Assembly: GCA_021772975.1 (NCBI GenBank)
Contig: JAJFKY010000020.1
Coordinates: 193,559 to 257,558 of the forward strand
Reading direction: 5' to 3'
DNA from: Gammaproteobacteria bacterium
GTDB taxonomy: Bacteria; Pseudomonadota; Gammaproteobacteria; Xanthomonadales; Wenzhouxiangellaceae
DNA length: 64,000 nt
Each line of letters begins with the position of its first letter. The first letter of the stretch is position 1. This document shows positions 17,882 through 25,300 of this stretch, piece after piece. A model generated the notes under the pieces. That model saw only the letters and a list, made by a program, of their open reading frames with translations. It was not told where the DNA came from and searched no databases. The position numbers and the translations under genes are program-made.

Positions 17882-19285
17882 ATGGCCAAGGTGCGTACCC
17901 GTTTTGCCCCCAGTCCGACCGGTTATCTGCATATCGGCGGTGCCCGCACGGCGTTGTTCAGCTGGTTATATGCCCGTCATCATGCCGGCGAATTTGTGCT
18001 CCGGATTGAAGATACCGACCGGGTACGCTCTACCAAGCCGGCTGAACAGGCCATTCTGGATGGCATGGAATGGCTGGGTCTGAGCTGGGATGAGGGGCCT
18101 TTCCGCCAGTCTGAGCGGCTGGTCCGTTATCAGGAAGTGATCCAGCAATTGCTGGATCAACAGCAGGCTTATTACTGTCATTGCAGTCGTCAGCGGTTGG
18201 ACAGCCTGCGCCAGCAGGCCATGGATGAGAAGCGAAAACCGCGTTATGACGGACATTGCCGCAAACTGGGCCTGGGTCCGGCTGACGATGCAGTGATCCG
18301 TTTTGCCAATCCGCTCAGTGGCAGCGTGGCATTTAACGACCTGACGCGCGGACCGGTGATTACCGAAAACAGTGAGTTGGATGACCTGGTGATTTGCCGC
18401 CCGGATGGTTCTCCAACCTATAATTTCTGTGTGGTGGTGGATGATCTGGATATGCGCATCACGCATGTGATCCGCGGCGATGATCACATCAACAATACGC
18501 CACGGCAGGTCAATATTTATCATGCGCTGGGCGCTGAACCGCCGCAGTTCGGGCACGTGCCGATGATTCTGGGCAAGGATGGTTCACCGCTGTCCAAACG
18601 GCACGGCGCGGTCAGTGTGATTGAATACCGCACGCTGGGTTATCTGCGCGAAGCGGTGTTAAACCAGCTGGTGCGGCTGGGCTGGTCGCATGGTGACCAG
18701 GAGATGTTTTCACTGGCCGACATGATCAACCTGTTTGACCTGGACGGGGTCAACAAAAAAGCCTCGGTGTTTGATACCGATAAGCTGGACTGGCTGAATC
18801 AGCATTACCTGAAAACACTGCCACTGGCGGCTGTCAGCGAACAGGCCGCATGGCACTGGCGGCAGGCCGGCATTGATCCCGCCGATGCCGATGCAGTGCT
18901 GGATGTGCAGCGTGAACGGATTGGCAATCTGCGTGATCTGGTGGAGCAAAGCCGGCCATTTTTTCAGGATTTTGATGATTACGACCCGAACCAGGCCAAG
19001 AAGCATCTGCGGCGGGTGGCGATACCGGTACTGCAGGCCCTGATGGAGCAACTGAAGTCAATTGACGACTGGCAACCGGAGGCCTTGTCAGCCGCGGTGC
19101 ATGCGGTGATGGAGCAACTGGAAGTCGGAATGGGTAAAGTCGGACAGCCCTTGCGGGTGGCATTGATGGGCCATGGTGCATCACCATCCATCGATACCAC
19201 CTTATGGTTGATGGGGCAGGCGCGCAGCCTGGTCCGGATTGAACGTGCGATAGCCTGGATAGAGGCCAACCGGAGCGCTGAATAA
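17882..19285 (+). CDS. gltX: Glutamate--tRNA ligase
   Basis: Charges tRNA-Glu with glutamate. The class I signatures are FAPSPTGYLHIGGARTAL (HIGH motif) and GSPLSKRHGAVSV (KMSKS-type motif). A short cysteine/histidine zinc-like region (YYCHCSRQRL...DGHC) lies near residue 100. The C-terminal anticodon-binding domain is complete and total length 467 is typical. The start follows a GGTGATACTT leader directly behind a perfect inverted repeat. Confidence 0.97.
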   Translation: MAKVRTRFAPSPTGYLHIGGARTALFSWLYARHHAGEFVLRIEDTDRVRSTKPAEQAILDGMEWLGLSWDEGPFRQSERLVRYQEVIQQLLDQQQAYYCHCSRQRLDSLRQQAMDEKRKPRYDGHCRKLGLGPADDAVIRFANPLSGSVAFNDLTRGPVITENSELDDLVICRPDGSPTYNFCVVVDDLDMRITHVIRGDDHINNTPRQVNIYHALGAEPPQFGHVPMILGKDGSPLSKRHGAVSVIEYRTLGYLREAVLNQLVRLGWSHGDQEMFSLADMINLFDLDGVNKKASVFDTDKLDWLNQHYLKTLPLAAVSEQAAWHWRQAGIDPADADAVLDVQRERIGNLRDLVEQSRPFFQDFDDYDPNQAKKHLRRVAIPVLQALMEQLKSIDDWQPEALSAAVHAVMEQLEVGMGKVGQPLRVALMGHGASPSIDTTLWLMGQARSLVRIERAIAWIEANRSAE

Positions 19286-19421
19286 GCGGCGATCAGGCGG
19301 TTGTGTAGCCATCACACCGCTGACTGTTGAGGTTTTCTTAGCCAGTCTGTCAGCGCCGGATAGCTGGAGTCCCGGTTTGCGCGTGCACAATCCTTAGCGT
19401 GATAAATGCTAAAATGACGTT

Positions 19422-19865
19422 ATGTCAGTGGCATCAGTCATCAGTGAAGTTGAGCAGGTCTGCTCGCAACGGGAATTGCGGCTGACGCCCATACGGCGCC
19501 GGGTGCTGGAGCTGATTCTGTCCGCCGAGGGTCCGGTCAAGGCTTATGATCTGCTCGATACGCTCAGCCTTGAAGATAACCAGAACAAGCGGCGCACAGC
19601 ACCTCCCACGGTCTACCGGGCGCTGGATTTCCTGCTCGATAATCACTTTATCCACCGCCTGGAAACGCTCAATGCGTTTGTTTCCTGTATGCATCCCGAA
19701 AAAGCCCATAACGGTCAGTTTCTGATCTGCCAGGAATGCGATACCGTGATCGAAGTACCGGGTAAAACGCTGTCCGGGGAAGTGCTGGAGGCTGCCCGCG
19801 AACGCGGTTTCGCGGCCGATAAGCAGGTGGTGGAAGTGTATGGCAGATGCCATAGCTGCCAGTAA
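19422..19865 (+). CDS. zur: Zinc uptake regulator Zur (Fur family)
   Basis: Fur-family repressor that senses zinc. The winged-helix region RELRLTPIRRRVLELIL ... PPTVYRALDFLLDNHFIHRLETLNAFVSC is much closer to Zur than to Fur. The structural zinc site is formed by CQEC and the C-terminal CHSC. The protein is 147 residues and ends right after the second CxxC, so it lacks the histidine-rich tail of E. coli Zur. No zinc transporter genes are adjacent. folE2, a frequent Zur target, is present elsewhere in the window. Confidence 0.92.
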   Translation: MSVASVISEVEQVCSQRELRLTPIRRRVLELILSAEGPVKAYDLLDTLSLEDNQNKRRTAPPTVYRALDFLLDNHFIHRLETLNAFVSCMHPEKAHNGQFLICQECDTVIEVPGKTLSGEVLEAARERGFAADKQVVEVYGRCHSCQ

Positions 19866-19904
19866 GCGGCCCACCCACTATAAACTCGATTGGACTGATC
19901 CGCT

Positions 19905-20540
19905 ATGCAACATCAATTCCGGTTAATGAGCCTGGTGCTGGCGGTCGCACTGGCCGGCAGCGGCTGTGATGGTAAACCGCATCACAGCGACAACGGGCTG
20001 GAAGTGCTGGCTGACTGGTTGAGCGGGGTGATGGATTCCAGCGCTCAGGCTGAGCAGGATGAGCAATATTTCAATATCCGCCTGGCCGCAACCCCCATCT
20101 GGCCTGATCGGGAAGACGGCATCTGGCTGTATCTGGAACAGGCCAGTGCCACTGACCTGCGGCACCCTTACCGTCAGCGGATATACCATCTGCATGAATC
20201 CGAGCGAGGTCAATTTGTATCTGACGTGTATACCTTGCCCGATCCTGACACCGCTATCGGCAGTTGGCGCAATCCGGACGTGCTGGAAGAATATGGCCCG
20301 GACGATTTACAGTTGCGTGCCGGCTGCAGTGTTTATCTGCGGCGTGAAGATGCGCTGCACTTTGCCGGCGCCACCCGTGGGCGTGAATGTTCAAGTGATC
20401 TGAACGGCGCTGACTATGCTACCTCCGAAGTGGTGGTGACCGCACAGGGCATTGATTCCTGGGATCGAGGCTTCAATGCGCAGGGTGAGCAGGTCTGGGG
20501 CGCGCTCAACGGGCCCTATCAGTTTCGGCGCAAATCTTAA
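19905..20540 (+). CDS. CpcT/CpeT-family lipoprotein
   Basis: A 211-residue protein with a lipoprotein-type signal (LVLAVALAGSGCDG). The mature part shows the CpcT/CpeT chromophore-lyase family pattern: LADWLSGVMDSSAQAEQDEQY, PIWPDREDGIWLYLEQA, PYRQRIYHL, LRAGCSVYLRRE, FAGATRGRECSSDLNGADYATSEV and WDRGFNAQGEQVWGALNGPYQF. In cyanobacteria these proteins attach bilins to phycobiliproteins. No phycobiliprotein gene is here and the organism appears non-photosynthetic, so ligand and role are unknown. A lipid-anchored small-molecule-binding barrel is a reasonable guess. It sits between zur and the cytochrome bd genes on the same strand. Confidence 0.87.
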   Translation: MQHQFRLMSLVLAVALAGSGCDGKPHHSDNGLEVLADWLSGVMDSSAQAEQDEQYFNIRLAATPIWPDREDGIWLYLEQASATDLRHPYRQRIYHLHESERGQFVSDVYTLPDPDTAIGSWRNPDVLEEYGPDDLQLRAGCSVYLRREDALHFAGATRGRECSSDLNGADYATSEVVVTAQGIDSWDRGFNAQGEQVWGALNGPYQFRRKS

Positions 20541-20628
20541 GCAGGCCGATCCTTAGCGCTTGCTTTTCAGCAGGGCTGCCATCACTTTACTGACGGGGTA
20601 AACCAGACAGTCACCAGGAGTGTCAGCC

Positions 20629-22065
20629 ATGGAATTTGATCCGGTCATGCTAGCGCGCTTGCAGTTTGCATTTACGATCTCTTTTCACATCATTTTCCCC
20701 GCTTTTACCATCGGTCTGTCAGCTTATATTGCTGTGCTGCTGGGCATGTGGATGAGAACCGGGCAGGAACGCTATCAGAAGCTGGCCAGATTCTGGACCA
20801 AAATATTTGCCGTCTCATTCGCCATGGGGGTGGTTTCGGGGATCGTGCTGTCCTATCAGTTCGGCACCAACTGGAGTGAATTTTCCCGGATACTGGGCAA
20901 TGTGCTGGGGCCGTTAATCGGCTACGAGGTATTGACCGCATTCTTCCTGGAGGCAACCTTTCTCGGGGTATTGCTGTTTGGCTGGGGCAGGGTGCCACGC
21001 TGGTTGCATCTGGTGGCCGCGCTGGCTGTGGCGTTCGGCACCATGCTGTCCGCGTTCTGGATATTATCGGCCAACAGCTGGATGCATACCCCGGCCGGTT
21101 TTGAAATGCGCGCAGGCATTGCCTACCCGGTTGACTGGTTCAAGATAATCTTTAACCCCAGTTTTCCTTATCGCTTTGTGCACATGCTGCTGGCTGCCTA
21201 TATGACCACCGCGGTGGTGGTGCTGGCGGTCGCGGCGCGTTACCGGATGGCGGATAAATTCCCCCGCCAGTCGCCCACCATGCTGAAAATGGCGATGGGT
21301 ATGATCATCGTGCTGGCGCCGTTGCAACTGGTGGTGGGTGATCTGCATGGCTTGAACACCGCCGACTATCAGCCTGCCAAGCTAGCGGCGATGGAGGCTC
21401 ACTGGGACTCTGCTGAACCGGCGCCGCTGTTATTGTTTGCCTGGCCTGATCAGGATGCGCAAACCAATCATGCTGAAATTGGTATCCCCAAACTGGCCAG
21501 CCTGATTATTACCCATGATCGGGAAGGGTTATTTCCTGGCTTAAAGGATTTTGATGTAACTGAGCAGCCGCCCGTGCTGCCGGTGTTTTTTGCCTTTCGA
21601 ATCATGGTCGGTATCGGTTTGCTGCTGATAGGGATTGGCATCACGGGGGCGTATTTGTGGTGGCGTGGTAAGTTGCTCAGCGCACGCTGGTTTATACGCC
21701 CGCTGCAGCATGTCTGGCCATTGGGTTTTATTGCCATTCTGGCTGGCTGGATGACCACCGAGATAGGCCGGCAGCCGTGGTTGGCTTATCAATTGCTGCG
21801 GACCAGCGATGCGGTATCGCCAGTGCCCGCCAACAGTATTCTGGTGTCATTGGCGTTGTTTGTCCTGGTCTACGGCGTGGTATTCAGTGCCGGTATTTAT
21901 TATATCAACCGGTTGATCCATAAAGGACCTGAACCGGAGGTGCTGACAGCGCCGCAGATGCCCACTGCAAGGCGACCGCTATCGGCTGCTGAGTCCGGCG
22001 GTTTTGATAGTCTGGGCCAGACGCAGCCGGACAGCGGCCAAGCCGGGGAGTATCGCCATGATTGA
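20629..22065 (+). CDS. cioA: Cytochrome bd-type quinol oxidase subunit I (CIO type)
   Basis: Catalytic subunit of a bd-type terminal oxidase that reduces oxygen with quinol. Multiple membrane segments and the family residues are visible: H20 (FTISFHIIFPAFTIG), a histidine in FPYRFVHMLLA, and the quinol-site motif TEIGRQPW. The periplasmic Q-loop is short, which places it with the cyanide-insensitive CioA group rather than long-loop E. coli CydA. The ATG at 20629 is preferred because AGGAG lies 8 bases upstream; a GTG at 20620 overlaps that ribosome binding site. The stop overlaps subunit II by 8 bases. Confidence 0.95.
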   Translation: MEFDPVMLARLQFAFTISFHIIFPAFTIGLSAYIAVLLGMWMRTGQERYQKLARFWTKIFAVSFAMGVVSGIVLSYQFGTNWSEFSRILGNVLGPLIGYEVLTAFFLEATFLGVLLFGWGRVPRWLHLVAALAVAFGTMLSAFWILSANSWMHTPAGFEMRAGIAYPVDWFKIIFNPSFPYRFVHMLLAAYMTTAVVVLAVAARYRMADKFPRQSPTMLKMAMGMIIVLAPLQLVVGDLHGLNTADYQPAKLAAMEAHWDSAEPAPLLLFAWPDQDAQTNHAEIGIPKLASLIITHDREGLFPGLKDFDVTEQPPVLPVFFAFRIMVGIGLLLIGIGITGAYLWWRGKLLSARWFIRPLQHVWPLGFIAILAGWMTTEIGRQPWLAYQLLRTSDAVSPVPANSILVSLALFVLVYGVVFSAGIYYINRLIHKGPEPEVLTAPQMPTARRPLSAAESGGFDSLGQTQPDSGQAGEYRHD

Positions 22066-23062
22066 CGCATTGCCATTGATCTGGGGCATTGTGATTGCCG
22101 TTGCGGTGGTGGTGTATACCATCCTGGATGGCTTTGACCTGGGGGTTGGCATTTTGTTTGGCGTAGCCCGGGCGGAAGCAGACCGGGACCTGATGATGAA
22201 CACGGTGGCGCCATTCTGGGACGGCAATGAGACCTGGTTGATACTGGGGGGCGGTGGTTTGCTGGTGGCTTTTCCACTGGCCTATTCGATCATTATGCCG
22301 GCTTTATATATACCGGTGATCGTGATGCTGCTGGCGTTAATTTTTCGCGGCGTGGCGTTTGAGTTTCGCTATGTTGCCAAACCGCATCATCATTGGTGGG
22401 ACAAGGCATTTTTATGCGGCTCCCTGACCGCGGCATTCGCGCAAGGCGTTATTCTGGGTGGCGTGCTGCAGGGTATTACCGTGGTGGATGACCGCTATGC
22501 CGGTGGTCTGTATGACTGGCTGACGCCGTTCAGCCTGTTCTGTGGTCTGGGTGTGGTGGTTGGCTACGCGATGCTGGGCGCCTGTTGGTTGAATATGAAA
22601 ACAGAGGGTGAGTTGCAACAGAAAATGCGCCGTCTGGCTTTGTGGCTGCTGCCCGGCATGCTGCTGTTTATTGCCGGCGTCAGTATCTGGACACCATTGG
22701 CTTTTCCAGTGATTGCCGAGAAATGGTTTTCACTGCCGAATTTCTATTTTCTATGGCCGGTGCCGACCTTGACCGGTTTACTGGCATTCAGTATTTACCG
22801 CGCGCTGCGCAAGCAGTATTCAATATGGCCTTTTTTAGGCACAGCGGCATTATTTGTACTTAGCTTTATCGGTCTGGCGTTCAGCCTGCTGCCACTGATC
22901 GTGCCGCCGGATATTACTGTCTACCAGGCCGCCGCGGCGCGCGAATCCCAGTTGTTCAGCATTATCGGCGTGTTGATCATGCTGCCGGTGATTCTGATTT
23001 ATACCGGGTTTATCTATTATCTGTTTCGCGGCAAAGTGACCGCGCAAAGCGGTTATCATTGA
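22058..23062 (+). CDS. cioB: Cytochrome bd-type quinol oxidase subunit II (CIO type)
   Basis: Partner of the preceding subunit; stabilises the hemes of the bd oxidase. The opening MIDALPLIWGIVIAVAVVVYTILDGFDLGVGILF and the APFWDGNETWLILGGGGLLVAFPLAYS motif are diagnostic. Roughly eight membrane segments are visible. The frame is open upstream, but the ATG at 22058 overlaps the end of cioA by 8 bases and gives the usual 334 residues. I see no CydX-like small gene after it; the next gene starts 23 bases downstream. Confidence 0.96.
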   Translation: MIDALPLIWGIVIAVAVVVYTILDGFDLGVGILFGVARAEADRDLMMNTVAPFWDGNETWLILGGGGLLVAFPLAYSIIMPALYIPVIVMLLALIFRGVAFEFRYVAKPHHHWWDKAFLCGSLTAAFAQGVILGGVLQGITVVDDRYAGGLYDWLTPFSLFCGLGVVVGYAMLGACWLNMKTEGELQQKMRRLALWLLPGMLLFIAGVSIWTPLAFPVIAEKWFSLPNFYFLWPVPTLTGLLAFSIYRALRKQYSIWPFLGTAALFVLSFIGLAFSLLPLIVPPDITVYQAAAARESQLFSIIGVLIMLPVILIYTGFIYYLFRGKVTAQSGYH

Positions 23063-23085
23063 GCGGTCAGTTACAGGATATTGCC

Positions 23086-24162
23086 ATGTCAGATTCTATG
23101 CCACCGTTACGTGAGGTACGTCAGGAAGACGGCTTTGATATTGCCGCGGTCGATGCCGAGCTCAAAAAACATATTGATGATTTGCACGGTGTGCCAGGTC
23201 TGCGGCAGTTTACTTCCGGTGCATCCAACCTGACTTATCTATTGAGCTACCCATCGCGGGAGCTGGTGCTGCGCAAACCGCCGGCCGGCAGCAAGCCCAA
23301 ATCCGGTCATTCAATGTGGCGTGAATACACCGTGATCAAAGCGCTGCAACCGGTTTATCCCGCGGTCCCCTATGTGTTGTATTACGCCAGCCACGAAGAC
23401 TCGGTGATCGGCGCTGAGTTTTATGTCATGAAACGGGTTCCGGGTTTATATTTGAGCACCGAAATTCCGGAGCAGTGGGGCTGGACCTTGGAGCACACCC
23501 GGCTATTCTGTCATGCTTTCTGGGATAAGTTGATCGAGTTGCACCAGATTGACTATCAGGCGGTTGGCCTGCAAGATTTTGGCAAACCGCAGGGTTATAT
23601 CGAACGTCAGATTAAAGGCTGGAATCAGCGCTATGCCGACGCGCTGACCGCTGACGCTGAATCGTTCGAGGATGTTCGCGACTGGCTGGATGCCAACCGT
23701 CCGGAGCAGGAAAGCGCGCACAGCATATTGCATGGTGATTTTCGAATCGATAATTTAATCCTGGCCGATGATCAGATGCGCTCGGTCAAAGCCGTGCTCG
23801 ACTGGGAAATTTCGGCCCTGGGTGATCCGCTCATGGACCTGGGCGCAGCCCTGGTTTACTGGATTGAACCGCATGATCCGGAAGCGCTTAAAGTATTGAA
23901 AAAACAGCCTTCTGATGCACCGGGAATGTTTACCCGCCGTGAAGTGGTGCAATATTATGCGGAACGGACCGGGCGTAAAATAGACGATTTCACTTTTTTC
24001 TATGCTTATGGAATCTTCCGTCTGGCGGTGATTGCCCAGCAGATTTATTACCGCTATTACCACCAGCAGACCACCAACAAAGCTTTTGCAATGTACGGAC
24101 CGGGCGCCAAAGCGCTGGGGCATTATGCAAGGCAGATTATCAAGCAGGGGATGGAGATTTAG
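23086..24162 (+). CDS. APH-fold phosphotransferase (ACAD10/11 kinase-domain type)
   Basis: Aminoglycoside-phosphotransferase-fold kinase of the group fused to acyl-CoA dehydrogenase in animal ACAD10/11. Motifs: FTSGASNLTYLL and LVLRKPPAGSKPKSGHSMWREYTVIKAL for nucleotide binding, SILHGDFRIDNLIL for the catalytic aspartate, and VLDWEISALGDPLMDLGAAL for metal. In related bacterial systems (LvaA with LvaC in levulinic-acid catabolism) the kinase phosphorylates the 4-hydroxyl of 4-hydroxyacyl-CoA. That role is inferred here. The ATG at 23086 has AGGA upstream; a TTG at 23059 is possible. A same-strand acyl-CoA dehydrogenase follows 1.1 kb later, beyond a repeat-rich insert. Confidence 0.9.
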   Translation: MSDSMPPLREVRQEDGFDIAAVDAELKKHIDDLHGVPGLRQFTSGASNLTYLLSYPSRELVLRKPPAGSKPKSGHSMWREYTVIKALQPVYPAVPYVLYYASHEDSVIGAEFYVMKRVPGLYLSTEIPEQWGWTLEHTRLFCHAFWDKLIELHQIDYQAVGLQDFGKPQGYIERQIKGWNQRYADALTADAESFEDVRDWLDANRPEQESAHSILHGDFRIDNLILADDQMRSVKAVLDWEISALGDPLMDLGAALVYWIEPHDPEALKVLKKQPSDAPGMFTRREVVQYYAERTGRKIDDFTFFYAYGIFRLAVIAQQIYYRYYHQQTTNKAFAMYGPGAKALGHYARQIIKQGMEI

Positions 24163-24189
24163 CTGCATTGCTAGATGGTTTGCAGATGG

Positions 24190-24209
24190 ATTCCCGCCTG
24201 CGCGGGAAT
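24190..24209. repeat. dRS3-like palindromic repeat, copy 1
   Basis: A 20-base unit of the form ATTCCC-N8-GGGAAT with core GCCTGCGC, embedded in a longer GATGGATTCC...GGGAATGACG context. The same consensus defines the Neisseria dRS3 repeat. It lies just downstream of the kinase gene. Confidence 0.85.
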
Positions 24210-24344
24210 GACGATAAAACTGACGCGTATCGCAGTAAAGCCGATGGGTATGAGGTTAAAGCTGGATAGGGTTAACCACCTGGGTGCTGATCATTAACCA
24301 TATCAATGGTTGGTAATGTCAACCCAGAAAAACACAACATTGTC

Positions 24345-24364
24345 ATTCCCGCGCAGGCGGGAAT
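24345..24364. repeat. dRS3-like palindromic repeat, copy 2 (inverted orientation)
   Basis: Same unit as at 24190 but in opposite orientation (GTCATTCCC...GGGAATCCATC). It sits 30 bases upstream of the GIY-YIG start codon and pairs as an inverted repeat with the copy just after that gene. Confidence 0.85.
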
Positions 24365-24394
24365 CCATCCATACTTAACGGGGCGACTGAAATA

Positions 24395-24682
24395 ATGAAG
24401 CAACCCTTTGTATACATTCTGTCTAATCAGCCGAATGGGACTTTGTATATTGGCGTAACCAGTAATCTGATTCAGAGGGTGTGGCAGCATAAGCAAAAAC
24501 TGGTGGCAGGGTTTACCACGAAATACGATCTTAACAGGTTGGTCTACTACGAGCAGCATGCTGATATGGAAAATGCCATTTTGCGTGAGAAGCAACTGAA
24601 AAAATGGAACCGGGACTGGAAAATACGCTTGATAGAGGAAATGAATCCTACATGGGATGATTTATATCAGCAGATACTATAA
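24395..24682 (+). CDS. GIY-YIG family single-domain nuclease-like protein
   Basis: A 95-residue protein with the GIY-YIG fold: FVYILSNQPNGTLYIGVTSNLIQRVWQHK holds the two paired motif segments and the catalytic arginine region, and MENAILREKQLKKWNRDWKIRLIEE supplies the conserved glutamate helix. It belongs to the small stand-alone group (UPF0213/YhbQ-like) with no DNA-targeting domain. A dRS3-like repeat lies 30 bases before the start, and an inverted copy begins about 2 bases after the stop, so the gene is tightly bracketed by inverted palindromes. This suggests the gene and its flanking repeats move or evolve together, a possibility rather than a demonstrated system. Confidence 0.93.
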   Translation: MKQPFVYILSNQPNGTLYIGVTSNLIQRVWQHKQKLVAGFTTKYDLNRLVYYEQHADMENAILREKQLKKWNRDWKIRLIEEMNPTWDDLYQQIL

Positions 24683-24688
24683 AGATGG

Positions 24689-24708
24689 ATTCCCGCCTGC
24701 GCGGGAAT
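24689..24708. repeat. dRS3-like palindromic repeat, copy 3
   Basis: Same orientation as copy 1. The surrounding GATGGATTCC context begins almost at the stop codon of the GIY-YIG gene, forming with copy 2 a pair of inverted repeats around that gene. It also marks the left edge of the tandem duplication that follows. Confidence 0.85.
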
Positions 24709-24833
24709 GACGGTTTTGCCCAGCACGATAAGTAAATTGGTTCTAGTCCAGGGTAAATTGAGGCTTGCACGAACAGTGTAAACATTTTACCAAATGCAAC
24801 AGCAAAAATAGCTGTTATCATTCCCGTCTATTC

Positions 24834-24917
24834 TACCGTCGTTCTCATCGGCTTTACTGTGATACGCGTCTGCTCTACCGCCATTCTCATCGGTTTTACT
24901 GTCATATCCGTCAGCTT
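24834..24917. repeat. 42-base imperfect tandem repeat, two units
   Basis: Units 24834-24875 and 24876-24917 share TACCG..., ATTCTCATCGG (GTTCTCATCGG in unit 1) and TTTACTGT. A third partial unit starts at 24918 and runs into the dRS3-like core at 24925. The matching stretch in the second copy of the larger duplication has only one unit. Confidence 0.8.
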
Positions 24918-24924
24918 TACCGTC

Positions 24925-24944
24925 ATTCCCGCGCAGGCGGGAAT
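24925..24944. repeat. dRS3-like palindromic repeat, copy 4 (inverted orientation)
   Basis: ATTCCC-N8-GGGAAT with core GCGCAGGC, near the right end of the first copy of the tandem duplication, followed by CCATCTTTATAACC. Confidence 0.85.
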
Positions 24945-25177
24945 CCATCTTTATAACCGCCTCACCACAATCGCAAATGCCATAATCTACCTGCGCGTGA
25001 ATGACGGTTTTACCGAGTGCGATAAGTAAATTGGCTCTAGTTCGGGGTAAATTGAGACTAGTACGAACGATGTAAACAGTTTACCAAACCCAACAGTATA
25101 AAATAGCTGTTGTCATTCCCGTCAGCTCTACCGTTATTCTCATCAATTTTACTGTCATATCCGTCAGCTTTAACGTC

Positions 25178-25197
25178 ATTCCCGCGCAGGCGGGAAT
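25178..25197. repeat. dRS3-like palindromic repeat, copy 5 (inverted orientation)
   Basis: Same core and orientation as copy 4 and at the equivalent position in the second tandem copy. It is about 100 bases upstream of the acyl-CoA dehydrogenase start. Confidence 0.85.
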
Positions 25198-25300
25198 CCA
25201 TCTTTATAACCACATCTTCACAGTCACAAATGCCATAACCTAACCAGTGGCACAATTATGCTAACCTCTTTGTTATGAACAAAACCTATTTATTCAAGCC

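Larger units (their letters stand above)
24696..25243. repeat. Two-copy direct tandem duplication (about 294 and 252 bases)
   Basis: Bases about 24696-24989 and 24990-25243 are diverged direct copies. Both run from a ...GCG.GAATGACGGTTTT start, through GATAAGTAAATTGG and GGTAAATTGAG, to CATCTTTATAACC and CACAAATGCCATAA. The second copy lacks one 42-base internal unit, which accounts for the length difference. Many substitutions separate the copies, so the duplication is not recent. No gene is credible inside; a 63-codon open frame at 24765-24956 is only repeat sequence. Confidence 0.85.

Noticed and set aside
24834-24917. Possible CRISPR-like array
   Set aside because: Only two adjacent 42-base units with no spacers of constant length and no cas genes anywhere in the window.
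24765-24956. 63-codon open frame rich in His, Arg and Tyr
   Set aside because: It lies wholly in the tandem 42-base units and the dRS3-like repeat; the end YRHSRAGGNPSL is the usual false translation of this palindrome.
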